Below, piece by piece: positions 8,569-17,338 of a stretch of 64,000 nt of DNA (positions are counted from its first letter, which is position 1; every line of letters begins with the position of its first letter). The position numbers and the translations under genes are program-made. The stretch is from JBHYDC01 sp051861205 (lineage in GTDB: Bacteria > Pseudomonadota > Alphaproteobacteria > Rhizobiales > Pleomorphomonadaceae): assembly GCA_051861205.1 (NCBI GenBank), contig JBHYDC010000005.1, forward strand, positions 124,001-188,000. The letters are read 5' to 3'. The notes under the pieces are model-generated. The model was not told the origin of the DNA and did no database searches. It was given only the letters and a program-made list of their open reading frames with translations.

Positions 8569-8706
8569 CCTTTTCTGCCGCTGGAATGGTGACCCGAGCG
8601 GCTAAGCAGGGGCCTTATAGAAAGTCCGGGCGGGTGTGTCCAGTGGCTACGGCCGTTTAATTCCGTGGGGTAAGGCTGTCTGTGGGAATGTTCGCCAGCT
8701 CAGGCG

Positions 8707-8742
8707 AAAAAGCTCCCCGGCGCCTGCGAACGGGCGCGAGGG
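8707..8742 (-). terminator. Probable Rho-independent terminator after yacG
   Basis: On the minus strand a GC-rich hairpin (CCCC-TC-GCGCC, eight-base loop, GGCGC-C-GGGG) is followed by AGC and five T residues. It lies about 50 bases past the yacG stop and would end the hisD-to-yacG transcript before the tRNA. Confidence 0.6.
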
Positions 8743-8793
8743 GCGCCCAGCCGATATCGCCTTCAGGCCCGTCGCCGCGGCCCTGCGCGCCCG

Positions 8794-8979
8794 CTAAACG
8801 CGGTCGTCTCCATCGTCCGAATCCTCGTCGCTTTCCACGGCTGGAATGGCATAGACGCCCTTCAGCCAGCGGTTGAGATCCACATTCTTGCAGCGCTTGG
8901 AGCAGAAGGGGCGGAACAGCGGGTCGGTCGTGGCGCCGCAGTTGGGGCAGCGGGGATGGCGCGGTGTGGGCGCGTTCAT
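8794..8979 (-). CDS. yacG: DNA gyrase inhibitor / zinc-binding protein YacG
   Basis: A 61-residue zinc protein. Cys11, Cys14, Cys26 and Cys30 form the CPNC...CSKRC zinc site, followed by the family signature DLNRWL and an acidic tail rich in Asp and Glu. In E. coli YacG binds GyrB and inhibits DNA gyrase. Its ATG overlaps the maf stop by four bases, so the two are translationally coupled. A longer frame reaching 9150 exists but runs through maf in another frame and has no support. Confidence 0.92.
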   Translation of the reverse strand: MNAPTPRHPRCPNCGATTDPLFRPFCSKRCKNVDLNRWLKGVYAIPAVESDEDSDDGDDRV

Positions 8980-9602
8980 GGCCGTGGACCTCCGCTCCAG
9001 CCCTCCCGGACCGGATAGCCGACGCTTTCCAGAAGCGAAAGCGTTTCGAAAAGCGGCAAACCCACGACTGAGGAATAAGATCCCACGATCCGCACCACAA
9101 AGCCGCCTGCAACGCCCTGAATGGCATATCCGCCGGCCTTGCCCTGCCATTCGCCGCTGGCCACATAGTCGCGGATTTCAGCGGAAGACAGGCGCTTGAA
9201 CCGGAGGCGCGTTTCAACAAGCCGCTCGCGCACGCCCTTGGATCCGACGATGCAGACGCCCGTGAACACCCGGTGCGAGCGGCCGGACAGCAGCGCGATG
9301 CACTCCTCGGCCTCCTCGAAGGTTTCGGCTTTGGGCAAAATACGGCGTCCGACGGCGACCACCGTATCGGCGGCGAGCACGATCGCCTCGCCCGTCGTGC
9401 CCTCGGCTTCGAGGCGGCGCAACGCCACTTCGGCCTTGGAGCGGGCAAGTCGGCGCGCCAGCGTGCGCGGCAATTCGCGCTTGCCCGGCGCCTCGTCGAC
9501 GTCGGCGGGCAGCAGCCGGTCGGCCGTGATCCCCGCTTGCGCAAGCAGCGCGAGGCGGCGGGGGCTGCCGGAGGCCAATACGAGAAGCGGGCGGTCCGCC
9601 AT
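8976..9602 (-). CDS. maf: Maf-like nucleotide pyrophosphatase
   Basis: A 208-residue Maf/HAM1-type enzyme, which hydrolyses non-canonical or modified nucleoside triphosphates to monophosphates and guards the nucleotide pool. The N-terminal signature LASGSPRR (about residues 9-16), the AADTVV motif near residue 78, SGRSH-V-TG near residue 110 and Y-ASGEWQGKAGGYAIQG are all present. I start at ATG 9602; two GTG codons just upstream are possible alternatives. It belongs to a conserved alphaproteobacterial run (infA, maf, yacG) and overlaps yacG by four bases. Confidence 0.92.
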   Translation of the reverse strand: MADRPLLVLASGSPRRLALLAQAGITADRLLPADVDEAPGKRELPRTLARRLARSKAEVALRRLEAEGTTGEAIVLAADTVVAVGRRILPKAETFEEAEECIALLSGRSHRVFTGVCIVGSKGVRERLVETRLRFKRLSSAEIRDYVASGEWQGKAGGYAIQGVAGGFVVRIVGSYSSVVGLPLFETLSLLESVGYPVREGWSGGPRP

Positions 9603-9662
9603 GATCACCACCAGAGACGACAGCGCGTTATCAGGGCAATCACTCGTCGATCGATGGAGCGA

Positions 9663-9881
9663 TCACTTGAAGCGATAGGTGATGCGGCCCTTGGTGAGAT
9701 CGTAGGGCGTCATTTCCACCAGAACCTTGTCGCCGGCCAGAACACGAATACGGTTCTTGCGCATGCGGCCGGCGGTGTGGGCGATGATTTCGTGTTCGTT
9801 CTCAAGCTTGACGCGAAAAGTCGCGTTGGGCAGAAGTTCGGTCACAATGCCTGGAAACTCCAGGACTTCTTCCTTGGTCAT
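9663..9881 (-). CDS. infA: Translation initiation factor IF-1
   Basis: A 72-residue S1/OB-fold protein with the canonical IF-1 sequence pattern: E-EVLEFPG-V-ELLPNA-FRV-LEN, HTAGRMRKNRIRVLAGDKV, EMTPYDLTKGRITYR. It occupies the ribosomal A site during initiation together with IF-2 and IF-3. The full family length is present, with ATG 9881 as the only sensible start. It is followed 60 bases later by maf. Confidence 0.97.
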   Translation of the reverse strand: MTKEEVLEFPGIVTELLPNATFRVKLENEHEIIAHTAGRMRKNRIRVLAGDKVLVEMTPYDLTKGRITYRFK

Positions 9882-10013
9882 GCGGCGTTCGTTCCGGCAA
9901 GGGGTGATGCGTGGCGCGATAACTAGCGGATCCAGCGTCAGAAAGAAACAGGCGGAGCGCGGAAATCGGCGCCTTCACCCTTTGGTTGGCGCAGCGCGCC
10001 TGAGTGCGCCCCG

Positions 10014-10469
10014 CTACCTCATCATCGGTTGCCAATCCAGCCGCTGCTTAATGCGCCGTTCCAGCCCGTCGCGCACCGCGCGGTAGGCGGCAAGGATCTG
10101 ATCGCGCGAGCCCATCGTCAACGTCGGGTCCGGCGTCGGCCAGTATTCGGCCGTCAGCGCATTGGTGCGCGTCAACTCCAGCGCCTTATGGTGGGCTTCC
10201 GGCGCCAGCGAAATCACCAGATCGAAATTGGTGTCCTCCAGGTCCTCGAATAGGCGCGGTTTATGGCCGGTGATATCGAGGCCGATCTCGTCCATCACCG
10301 CCACCGCGAACGGGTCCGGATCGCCCTTTCGCACCCCCGCCGAGCGCACATAGATCTGGCCGGGGAAAAGGTGCCGGGCGATCGCCGCAGCCATCGGCGA
10401 GCGCACCGCGTTATAGGAACAGGCGAACAGCACGGCGCCCGGCCGTGTCGGCTCGCGCACGGGCCTCAC
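10014..10469 (-). CDS. Low-molecular-weight protein-tyrosine phosphatase-like protein
   Basis: A 151-residue protein with the CX5R phosphate loop near the N-terminus (CSYNAVRSP, Cys17 and Arg23 from this start) and a TPDPT segment near residue 115 that supplies the general-acid Asp. The fold is shared with arsenate reductases, so dephosphorylation of a phosphotyrosine protein is likely but arsenate reduction cannot be excluded. I use GTG 10469, which overlaps the UPF0262 stop as GTGA; a TTG at 10478 is also open. This family member sits between UPF0262 and infA in many alphaproteobacteria. Confidence 0.85.
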   Translation of the reverse strand: MRPVREPTRPGAVLFACSYNAVRSPMAAAIARHLFPGQIYVRSAGVRKGDPDPFAVAVMDEIGLDITGHKPRLFEDLEDTNFDLVISLAPEAHHKALELTRTNALTAEYWPTPDPTLTMGSRDQILAAYRAVRDGLERRIKQRLDWQPMMR

Positions 10470-10957
10470 CCCTTCCAATGCAACACGCTGAGCAGCGTGA
10501 ACAGGCGGCGGGCGGTATCCATATCCACGGTAACCTTGCCCTCCAGCCGCTCGATGAGCAGCCGCGATCCCTCGTTGTGAAGCCCCCGGCGGCCCATGTC
10601 GATCGCCTCGATCTGGCTCGGACTGGCGATCCGGATCGCTTGGTAATAGCTGTCGCAGATCAGGAAATAGTCCTTCACCACCCGGCGAAACGGCGTCAGA
10701 GACAGAATATGCGTCACCACCGGCGCGCCGTCCGGCAGGCCCACGTCGAACACCAGCTTGCGGTCCATGATGGACAGTTTCAGCACGAACTCGCCGCCGT
10801 CATGTCCAGCCGGTTCGAACACGTTGTCTTCGAGCAGGTCGTAGATCGCAACCTTGCGCTCGTGCTCCACGTCTTGCGAGGAGCGTCCGATCGAACTCTC
10901 GTCAAGATCGACGGAGATAAGCCGTCCCCGGTTTTTGCGTGCGGCGAAATCGATCAA
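10466..10957 (-). CDS. UPF0262 family protein
   Basis: A 163-residue soluble protein of the alphaproteobacterial UPF0262 family, function unknown. Family features seen are the ISVDLDESSIGRSS start, EHERKVAIYDLLEDN-F, the FVLKLSIMDRKLVFDV strand pair, LTPFRRVVKDYF-ICDSYY and DMGRRGLHNEGS-LL-ERL. The TTG start at 10957 is supported by GGAGG five bases upstream. It follows hisD after about 100 bases and overlaps the phosphatase start. Confidence 0.9.
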   Translation of the reverse strand: MIDFAARKNRGRLISVDLDESSIGRSSQDVEHERKVAIYDLLEDNVFEPAGHDGGEFVLKLSIMDRKLVFDVGLPDGAPVVTHILSLTPFRRVVKDYFLICDSYYQAIRIASPSQIEAIDMGRRGLHNEGSRLLIERLEGKVTVDMDTARRLFTLLSVLHWKG

Positions 10958-11059
10958 GCGAGCCTCCGTGCTCGATTTCCTTTAGCACGGCGCGGTGCCG
11001 AGTGCGAAGCAGACGAACGGAGGTCACCTGCTCACGATTAAAGCGACCGGGAACCAGCC

Positions 11060-12349
11060 TCAGTTCATCCTAATCGCCACGCTGCGGGCATGGGCGTCCA
11101 GCCCTTCCGCCTCCGCCAGCGCGATCGCGGCGGGGCCGAGGATCTTCAGCGCCTCCGGCCCGACCTTCAAGATCGACGTGCGCTTCATGAAATCAAGCAC
11201 GCCGAGCCCCGACGAGAACCGCGCCGAGCGCGCCGTCGGCAGCACGTGGTTGGAACCGCCGACATAGTCGCCGATCACCTCCGGCGTATGCCGGCCCACG
11301 AACACGGCCCCCGCGTTGCGGATGCGGGCGAGCAGCGGTTCGGGATCGGCGACGGCGAGTTCCAAATGCTCAGCCGCGATCCGGTCGGCCAGCGCAACGG
11401 CGTCGCCAAGGTTCCGCACCACGATCGTCGCGCCATAGTCGCGCCAGGATGCGGCGGCGGTCTCGGCGCGCGGCAGCGCCTTCAATTGCAGTTCCACCGC
11501 CCGCTCCACCGCGTCGGCCAGCGCGGCATCATCCGTGATCAGGATCGACTGTGCCGCCGTGTCATGCTCGGCCTGGGCCAGCAGATCCGCGGCGATCCAG
11601 GCGGGATCATTATCCCCGTCCGCGATGACCAGCACCTCCGACGGACCGGCGATCATGTCGATGCCCACCGTCCCGAACACCCGGCGCTTGGCCGCCGCCA
11701 CATAGGCGTTGCCGGGGCCGACGATCTTCGCCACCGGCTGCAAGCTCTCGGTTCCATAGGCCAGCGCCGCCACGGCCTGCGCCCCGCCGATGCGCCACAC
11801 CTCGTCGACGCCGGCCAGATCGGCCGCGGCCAGCACAAGCGGGTTCACCCGCCCGTCGGGCGTCGGCACCACCATCACCAGCCGGTCGACGCCGGCCACC
11901 TTGGCGGGCACCGCATTCATCAGCACCGATGAGGGATAGCTTGCCGTCCCCCCCGGCACATAAAGTCCCACCGCCTCGATCGCCGTCCAGCGATGCCCAA
12001 GCTCGACGCCGATCGCATCGGTATAGCGCTCGTCCGCCGGCCGCTGCCGGGCGTGATGGCTGCGGATCCGGTCGCGCGCCAGCACCAGAGCCGCCATCGT
12101 CCGCTCATCCACCGCCGCCCGCGCCGCCGCGATCTCATCGGCCGAAACGCGCAAGCCCACCGCCGTCACATCGAACCGGTCCAGCGTCTGCGTCCACTCG
12201 ATGAGCGCCGCATCCCCGCGCGCCCGAACATCTCCGACGATCTCCGCCACCCGCCGGTCGACGTCCTCGCTCACCTCGCGTTTGGTCGCAAGGAAGGCCG
12301 AAAAGCGCTTCTCAAAATCAGGTTCGTGGTTCCAAAGACGGTAGGCCAA
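11060..12349 (-). CDS. hisD: Histidinol dehydrogenase
   Basis: The enzyme makes histidine from L-histidinol in two NAD-dependent steps, the end of histidine biosynthesis, and is cytoplasmic and zinc-dependent. About 429 residues. Visible signatures are GLYVPGGTASYPSSVLMNAVPAKVAGV (split across residues 125-150), GPGNAYV near residue 215, AGPSE-LV near residue 235, the AEHD-AAQ zinc region, and NAGAVFVG-H-PE-IGDYV-G-NHVLPT near the C-terminus. The start is uncertain: TTG at 12349 has AGGGAG seven bases upstream, TTG 12352 is adjacent, and ATG 12394 or further up lacks a site. Unusually, it is not next to DUF2948 and murA, which usually precede it. Confidence 0.93.
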   Translation of the reverse strand: MAYRLWNHEPDFEKRFSAFLATKREVSEDVDRRVAEIVGDVRARGDAALIEWTQTLDRFDVTAVGLRVSADEIAAARAAVDERTMAALVLARDRIRSHHARQRPADERYTDAIGVELGHRWTAIEAVGLYVPGGTASYPSSVLMNAVPAKVAGVDRLVMVVPTPDGRVNPLVLAAADLAGVDEVWRIGGAQAVAALAYGTESLQPVAKIVGPGNAYVAAAKRRVFGTVGIDMIAGPSEVLVIADGDNDPAWIAADLLAQAEHDTAAQSILITDDAALADAVERAVELQLKALPRAETAAASWRDYGATIVVRNLGDAVALADRIAAEHLELAVADPEPLLARIRNAGAVFVGRHTPEVIGDYVGGSNHVLPTARSARFSSGLGVLDFMKRTSILKVGPEALKILGPAAIALAEAEGLDAHARSVAIRMN

Positions 12350-12426
12350 CAAAGCTCTCCCTCGACAGGCGAGGCCCGTCATAAACGGTTTCATGGACCG
12401 ATGGAACGGCAGCATCCATCGCCACC

Positions 12427-12620
12427 TTTACTTCTCCCCTTGTGGGAGAAGGTGTCGCGGTAGCGACGGATGAGGGGTCGCCGCGACGCGGCAAACCGCT
12501 GACGTTTCGGCTGAACCCAGGTTTGCCCCTCATCCGCCCCTTGTGGGGCACCGGCCCGGGGCCAAGACACGGGTCTCGTCCCGTCGCTTCGCGGCCCCAC
12601 AAGGGGAGAAGGAGAAGATC
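12427..12620. repeat. REP-like intergenic palindromic repeat cluster
   Basis: This non-coding stretch between hisD and ccoP holds several short palindromes of one style: CTTCTCCC-CTTGT-GGGAGAAG at 12431-12450, CCCCTCATCCGCCCCTTGTGGGG near 12530, and the reverse-oriented GGCCCCACAAGGGGAGAAGG near 12593-12613. The same words recur at 42948-43050. Such CTCCCCTTGTGGGAG repeats are common between alphaproteobacterial genes. It fills most of the gap from 12353 to 12641. Confidence 0.65.
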
Positions 12621-12641
12621 AGGTTGCCTCATAACCTCCGC

Positions 12642-12676
12642 AAAAAAGCGAAGCGGCGGGGATTGCTCCCCGCCGC
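12642..12676 (-). terminator. Rho-independent terminator of ccoNOQP
   Basis: On the minus strand a perfect 10-base-pair stem (GCGGCGGGGA with TCCCCGCCGC on a four-base loop) is followed by TTCGC and six T residues. It lies 28 bases beyond the ccoP stop, so it should end the oxidase operon. Confidence 0.85.
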
Positions 12677-12703
12677 CTGCCCCACCCTGTTCGAAGTCGC
12701 GCG

Positions 12704-13573
12704 TCAGGCGCCGCCGCCAAGCGCGTGCACGTAAACCGCCAGCGACTTGATGGTGACGGGATCCAGCCGCCCGGTCCATGCCGGCATCACGCCGCGCCGG
12801 GCGTTGTTCACCGTCTCCGTCACGGTCGCCTGATCGCCGCCATAGAGCCAGATCGCATCCGTCAGGTTCGGCGCGCCGAATTCCTGGTTGCCCTTGGCGT
12901 CGTCGCCGTGACAAGCCGCGCAATTTTCCGCGAACACGGTCTGCCCTGCCGCCAGATCAGCCGGCTCCGTGGTCGTGCCCCCCGACAGCGACAGCACATA
13001 GCCCACCACGTCGTGGATCTGCGTCTTGTCCAGGATCCCGTCCTTGCCGAAGGCCGGCATGGGGTTGTCCCGCGTTTCGGGGTGGGTGGAACGAATGCCG
13101 ACCGTCAGCGTCTGGTGGATCGCGTCGAGCGAGCCGCCCCACAGCCAATCGTCGTCCTGCAAGTTCGGATAGCCCTTGGATCCAATCGCGCCCGAGCCAT
13201 GGCACGGCACGCAGTTGTCGCCGAAGGCGGCCTTTCCGTTCGCCATTGCGAATTCCAGGAGGTTCGGATCGCCCTGGATCTGCTGCAACGTCGCGTCCGC
13301 CAGCCCCTTGCCGGCATCGGTACGGATCGCCGCACCGGCGGCCACCGCATCCAGCGCGGATTGGCGCTGCGAATGGCCGATGAAGCCGGTCGTATAGCCA
13401 GACAGCGTCGGCCAAGACGGATACACGAAGTAATAGACCACGGAGAAGGCGATGCAGGCGTAGAACACCCACAGCCACCAGCGCGGCAGCGGATTGTTCA
13501 GTTCCTTGATGCCGTCCCACTCATGTCCGGTCGTTGCAACGCCGGAGTGTTGGTCGATGTCCTGTTGAGCCAT
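12704..13573 (-). CDS. ccoP: cbb3-type cytochrome c oxidase subunit III (dihaem)
   Basis: A 289-residue membrane-anchored dihaem c-type cytochrome that feeds electrons into the cbb3 oxidase on the periplasmic side. A cytoplasmic N-terminal stretch carries the DGIKELNNPLPRWW signature, then one membrane segment (about residues 32-52). Two haem c sites follow: Cys121-x2-Cys124-His125 and Cys218-x2-Cys221-His222. Met ligands are likely in the NPMPAF and GVMPAW segments. It is the last gene of ccoNOQP, four bases after ccoQ, and is followed by a strong terminator. Confidence 0.97.
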   Translation of the reverse strand: MAQQDIDQHSGVATTGHEWDGIKELNNPLPRWWLWVFYACIAFSVVYYFVYPSWPTLSGYTTGFIGHSQRQSALDAVAAGAAIRTDAGKGLADATLQQIQGDPNLLEFAMANGKAAFGDNCVPCHGSGAIGSKGYPNLQDDDWLWGGSLDAIHQTLTVGIRSTHPETRDNPMPAFGKDGILDKTQIHDVVGYVLSLSGGTTTEPADLAAGQTVFAENCAACHGDDAKGNQEFGAPNLTDAIWLYGGDQATVTETVNNARRGVMPAWTGRLDPVTIKSLAVYVHALGGGA

Positions 13574-13576
13574 CGC

Positions 13577-13732
13577 TCAATCCTCCTGGAACGGGATCTG
13601 CGCCGCGTGGTCGAAGTTGGCCTTGTTCTTCGGCCAGACCGCAAAAACAACCACGGCAAGGAAGATCAGAAAGAAGTAGACGAGGCCGGTCTGCTGCGAG
13701 AACGCGGCGATTTCTTCGTACGTGAAATTCAT
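13577..13732 (-). CDS. ccoQ: cbb3-type oxidase small subunit CcoQ/FixQ
   Basis: A 51-residue single-pass membrane protein beginning MNFTYEEIAAFSQQTG, with a hydrophobic helix from about residue 17 to 34 and the WPKNKANFD motif just after it. That is the usual CcoQ layout. CcoQ stabilises the assembled oxidase and is needed for full activity in some species. It lies between ccoO (four bases) and ccoP (three bases), as expected. Confidence 0.93.
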   Translation of the reverse strand: MNFTYEEIAAFSQQTGLVYFFLIFLAVVVFAVWPKNKANFDHAAQIPFQED

Positions 13733-13736
13733 CGCA

Positions 13737-14468
13737 TCACCTCAGGTTGGCCTTGTCGTCGTAAAGCTTGAAGTCGACGAGCGTGCCGAGCATCTGGAGA
13801 TACGCAACCAGCGCGTCCATCTCCGACACCTTGCTCGGATCACCGTCGAAATCGCGCACCACGGCCTTGGGGTAGCGGGCGAGGAAGGCTTCGATGTCGC
13901 CGTCCGGGTTCACCTGGGCGTTGAAGTCCGCCCGGGCGTTCACGATCATGTCCTCGGTGTAGGGCACGCCCTGCATCGCCTGGACCTTGAGGTCGTCGGC
14001 GATCCGCTCGCCGGAGAGCGTGGCGGTTGCGAGGAACGGATAGCCGGGCATGATCGAGGCCGGCACCACTTGGCGCGGATCGGTCAGATGCGCCACGTGC
14101 CAGTCGTCGGAGTATTTCGCTCCGACGCGGGCAAGATCCGGCCCCGTGCGCTTCGAGCCCCACTGGAACGGATGGTCGTATTGGCTTTCCGCCGCCAGGC
14201 TGAAGTGACCGTAGCGCTCGATCTCGTCACGCATCGGCCGGATCATCTGGCTGTGGCAGAGATAGCAACCTTCCCGCACGTAGATATTCCGGCCGGCAAG
14301 CTCCAGCGGCGTATAGGGCCGCATGCCGGCAGCGGTTTCGATCGTGCTTTTCAAGTAAAACAGAGGCACGATTTCCACCAGACCCCCGATCGCGACAACG
14401 ATCAGGATGCCGATGACGAGGAGGATCGAGTTCTTCTCGAAGATCCTGTGTTTTTCAAAGACTGACAT
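13737..14468 (-). CDS. ccoO: cbb3-type cytochrome c oxidase subunit II (monohaem)
   Basis: A 243-residue monohaem cytochrome c anchored by an N-terminal helix (about residues 14-37, ILLVIGILIVVAIGGLVEI). The haem site is Cys68-x2-Cys71-His72 in the EGCYLCHSQMIRP signature. Later segments GPDLARVG-KYSDDWHV-HL-DPR and SIMPGYPFL (axial Met) are typical of CcoO. It passes electrons between CcoP and the catalytic subunit. Spacing to ccoN is 12 bases and to ccoQ four bases. Confidence 0.97.
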   Translation of the reverse strand: MSVFEKHRIFEKNSILLVIGILIVVAIGGLVEIVPLFYLKSTIETAAGMRPYTPLELAGRNIYVREGCYLCHSQMIRPMRDEIERYGHFSLAAESQYDHPFQWGSKRTGPDLARVGAKYSDDWHVAHLTDPRQVVPASIMPGYPFLATATLSGERIADDLKVQAMQGVPYTEDMIVNARADFNAQVNPDGDIEAFLARYPKAVVRDFDGDPSKVSEMDALVAYLQMLGTLVDFKLYDDKANLR

Positions 14469-14480
14469 GATTGTTGATCC

Positions 14481-16133
14481 TCACTCGGCCGGAGCCATGA
14501 CGAGACGTCCGGCCGGCGCTTCGGCCTCTCCACGCAGGATGGTCATGGCGAGGTTGTAGGCCATGATCAGGGCGCCTAGGAGGAACAGCCCGCCGCCGAT
14601 CGCGCGGATCAGATAGTAGGGGTGCATCGCTTCCACGGTTTCGATGAAGGAATATTCGAGGAAACCGAGGTCCGTATACGCCCGCCACATCAGGCCCTGC
14701 ATGATGCCGGACACCCACATCGACGTAATGTACAAGACGATGCCGATGGTCGAGACCCAGAAGTGCCAGTCCACCAGCTTCAGCGAGTAGAGCTGCTTGC
14801 GGTTCCACAGCCACGGCACTAGGCAATACAGCGCGCCGAAGGAGATATACCCAACCCAGCCGAGCGCGCCGGAGTGCACATGCCCGATCGTCCAGTCGGT
14901 ATAGTGGGAGAGCCCGTTCACCGCCTTCACCGACATCAGCGGACCTTCGAAGGTCGACATGCCGTAGAAAGCGACGGACACCACCATCATGCGCAGCACC
15001 GGATCGGTGCGAAGCTTGTCCCAGGCGCCCGACAGCGTCATCAGGCCGTTGATCATGCCGCCCCAGGAGGGCATCCACAGCATCACCGAGAAGGTCATGC
15101 CCAGCGTCGAGGCCCATTCAGGCAGCGCCGTATAGTGGAGATGATGCGGACCCGCCCAGATGTAGAGGAAGATCAGCGACCAGAAATGGACGATCGACAG
15201 ACGGTAGGAGTAAACCGGCCGCTCCGCGCGCTTCGGCACGAAGTAATACATGATGGCGAGGAAGCCGGCGGTCAGGAAAAAGCCCACCGCGTTGTGGGCG
15301 TACCACCACTGCACCATCGCATCCTGCACGCCCGACCACACCACGTATGACTTGGTGCCGAAGATCGAGACCGGGATCGCGATGTTGTTGGTGATATGCA
15401 GCATCGCCACCGTGACGATGAAGGCGAGGTAGAACCAGTTCGCCACATAGAGATGCGGCTCCTTGCGCTTCCACACCGTGGCGAGGAACACCAGGAGATA
15501 GGCGACCCAGACGATCGTCAGCCACAGGTCGGCGTACCATTCCGGCTCGGCGTATTCCTTGCCTTGGGTGACGCCGAGCAGATAGCCCGTGCCCGCGATC
15601 ACGATGAAGGCGTTGTAGCCGAGCACCACGAACCACGGCGTGATCCGGCCGGGCATGCGCACCCGGCACGTCCGCTGCACCACGTAGAACGACGTTGCGA
15701 GCAGCACGTTGCCGCCGAAGGCGAAGATCACCGCCGAGGTATGCAGCGGGCGAAGCCGTCCGAAGCTGATCCAGGGCAGATCCATGTTGAGCAGCGGAAA
15801 CGCCAGCTCCAGCGCGATGTAGAGCCCCACGGTGAAGCCCGCGATACCCCAGAATATCGCCGCGATCGAGGCGAATTTAATCGGGCCGTAATTGTAATTC
15901 GGCTTGCCGTCGATCTCGGCCGGCACAACGCGGCCATTCGCGTCGAGATAGCTCTTGACGACAAGATAGGCGCCGGCCGCAGCCGCCACCGCGCCGAAGG
16001 CGGCATGGAACGCCATCACCGGATCGATCGCCTTACCGGCGATCAGCAGGCAGGTCATGGAGATAAGAACAAGGAACGCGGCAAATCCGCCTTCCTCAAG
16101 CGACATGAGAGGTTTAGCGCTCTGCGCTGTCAT
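14481..16133 (-). CDS. ccoN: cbb3-type cytochrome c oxidase catalytic subunit I
   Basis: The 550-residue haem-copper catalytic subunit, with about 12 membrane helices. It reduces oxygen to water with high affinity and pumps protons. Visible ligand regions are RPLHTSAVIFAFGGN (low-spin haem His), VQWWYAHNAVGFFLT (copper His), GPHHLHYTALPEW (paired copper His) and TDWTIGHVHSGALGW (haem His pair). I start at ATG 16133 with a G-rich site upstream; a TTG at 16163 would add ten residues. A FixK/FNR box lies 93 bases upstream, so the operon should be induced at low oxygen. Confidence 0.97.
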   Translation of the reverse strand: MTAQSAKPLMSLEEGGFAAFLVLISMTCLLIAGKAIDPVMAFHAAFGAVAAAAGAYLVVKSYLDANGRVVPAEIDGKPNYNYGPIKFASIAAIFWGIAGFTVGLYIALELAFPLLNMDLPWISFGRLRPLHTSAVIFAFGGNVLLATSFYVVQRTCRVRMPGRITPWFVVLGYNAFIVIAGTGYLLGVTQGKEYAEPEWYADLWLTIVWVAYLLVFLATVWKRKEPHLYVANWFYLAFIVTVAMLHITNNIAIPVSIFGTKSYVVWSGVQDAMVQWWYAHNAVGFFLTAGFLAIMYYFVPKRAERPVYSYRLSIVHFWSLIFLYIWAGPHHLHYTALPEWASTLGMTFSVMLWMPSWGGMINGLMTLSGAWDKLRTDPVLRMMVVSVAFYGMSTFEGPLMSVKAVNGLSHYTDWTIGHVHSGALGWVGYISFGALYCLVPWLWNRKQLYSLKLVDWHFWVSTIGIVLYITSMWVSGIMQGLMWRAYTDLGFLEYSFIETVEAMHPYYLIRAIGGGLFLLGALIMAYNLAMTILRGEAEAPAGRLVMAPAE

Positions 16134-16225
16134 GGTGTCGCCCCCGTATCTGGAGAAACTCAAACGAGCCCCGCAGGACTGCGGGGGATCGAGAGCGACC
16201 CTAGAGGGGGGCGAGCCTGTTCACC

Positions 16226-16239
16226 TTGAGTTAGATCAA
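16226..16239. promoter_or_regulatory. FixK/FNR box upstream of ccoNOQP
   Basis: TTGAGTTAGATCAA matches the FNR/FixK consensus TTGAT-N4-ATCAA at all but one outer position. It is centred about 99 bases before the ccoN ATG, leaving room for a promoter about 41 bases downstream and a leader. A fixK gene is present at 44.7-45.4 kb in this window. Confidence 0.8.
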
Positions 16240-16290
16240 GCGTCGGCCGGGCCAATCACTTTCCGTTCAGTAACGCCACTTTTCGTTAAT

Positions 16291-16956
16291 TCACGTCATG
16301 GGCGTCAACACGAGGCAATCATAGACGGCGGCATAGTGGATCGCCGCACCCGACATAACAAATCCATGCCAAATCGCATTTTGGAACCGTAGCCGCTCCC
16401 AAATGTGGAAAATTACCCCCACGGAGTAAACCACGCCGCCGATCACAACCAGCACCACCGTACTCGTCGTCAGCGACGGCGATATTGCGGGGAACACAAG
16501 CGCGCCGCTCCACCCCAGTCCGAGATAGAGCAGGATCGCCAGCCGGTCATACCGCCCCGGCAGCCCGCATTTCAGCGCGACACCCGCCAGCGCGGTGCCC
16601 CAGATCCCCACGAACAGCGCCGTCGTCGTCGGCCCCGACGGCAACTGCACGAGGAAGGGCGTATAGGTCGCCGCGATCAGTAAGAAGATCGCCGAATGAT
16701 CGAGCCGCCTCAGCACCCACTTCACCGGGCTGACCGGCCAGATGTTGTAAGCCAGGGATGCTGCGAGCGCCAAAAACAGCCCGCCTCCATAAATCAGCGC
16801 CGCCGCCACCGTTCCAGCCGGAGCCGACGTTGCCGTCGCCACCACAAGCGCCCCGACGCCCACGACCGCGAAGGCCAGTCCCACGATATGCACGACGGCA
16901 TCGGCGATTCGTTCATGGCGGTCATAACGCCACGGGATACCGGTGACACCGTGCAT
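16291..16956 (-). CDS. Haemolysin III / YqfA family membrane protein
   Basis: A seven-helix membrane protein of the haemolysin III (PAQR-like) family, of uncertain biochemical role, possibly a membrane-linked hydrolase or stress factor. The signature R-D-HS-IF-LIAATYTPF is present, as is the His cluster H-WERLRFQNAIWH-FV--GAAIHY near the C-terminus. I use ATG 16956 because GAGAGG precedes it and the resulting 221 residues fit the family; ATGs at 16995 and 17079 are open alternatives. It is upstream of, and co-oriented with, the ccoN operon but separated from it by the FNR-box region. Confidence 0.82.
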   Translation of the reverse strand: MHGVTGIPWRYDRHERIADAVVHIVGLAFAVVGVGALVVATATSAPAGTVAAALIYGGGLFLALAASLAYNIWPVSPVKWVLRRLDHSAIFLLIAATYTPFLVQLPSGPTTTALFVGIWGTALAGVALKCGLPGRYDRLAILLYLGLGWSGALVFPAISPSLTTSTVVLVVIGGVVYSVGVIFHIWERLRFQNAIWHGFVMSGAAIHYAAVYDCLVLTPMT

Positions 16957-17093
16957 CGGCCGCATCCTCTCGCCGTGGCGCATCCAGAAACCCATGTCGC
17001 TGGACGCCGCCCCAAACAACGCATCGCGACCGCCCTCCGGTTCCCCAACCGGCGCCGCTATTCGTCGTACAAAACCCATTCTGATTTGTCGAT

Positions 17094-17264
17094 ATGGCGA
17101 AGCAGAGTTTCCGATCAGCCCTTGCTCCGGAAACCGCCTCCCATCTCCTCGCCATCCGCACCGCCGCCTTTGAGACCGCCTTCGGCTGGGCCATCCTCGC
17201 CAACGCCGCCCTCGCGGCGGGCGCAGCCGTGGTCGCGGCCACGCTGCCGGGTGGGAAGCGTTAG
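17094..17264 (+). pseudogene. Possible MFS-transporter C-terminal relic or small membrane protein
   Basis: A 56-codon frame starting at ATG 17094 reads like the last periplasmic loop and final helix of an MFS drug-type transporter: a segment with IRTAAFETAFGWAILANAALAAG, then VVAATLPGGKR. No upstream part of such a transporter is visible and there is no good ribosome site. It may be a leftover from a rearrangement or an independent small protein. Evidence is only the style of the sequence. Confidence 0.3.
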
Positions 17265-17338
17265 GTTACTGGAGCACCTGCGAATTGCGCCTCAAACAAG
17301 CTTTTCAACTGCTCATCGACTAAGGCAATAGACATCGG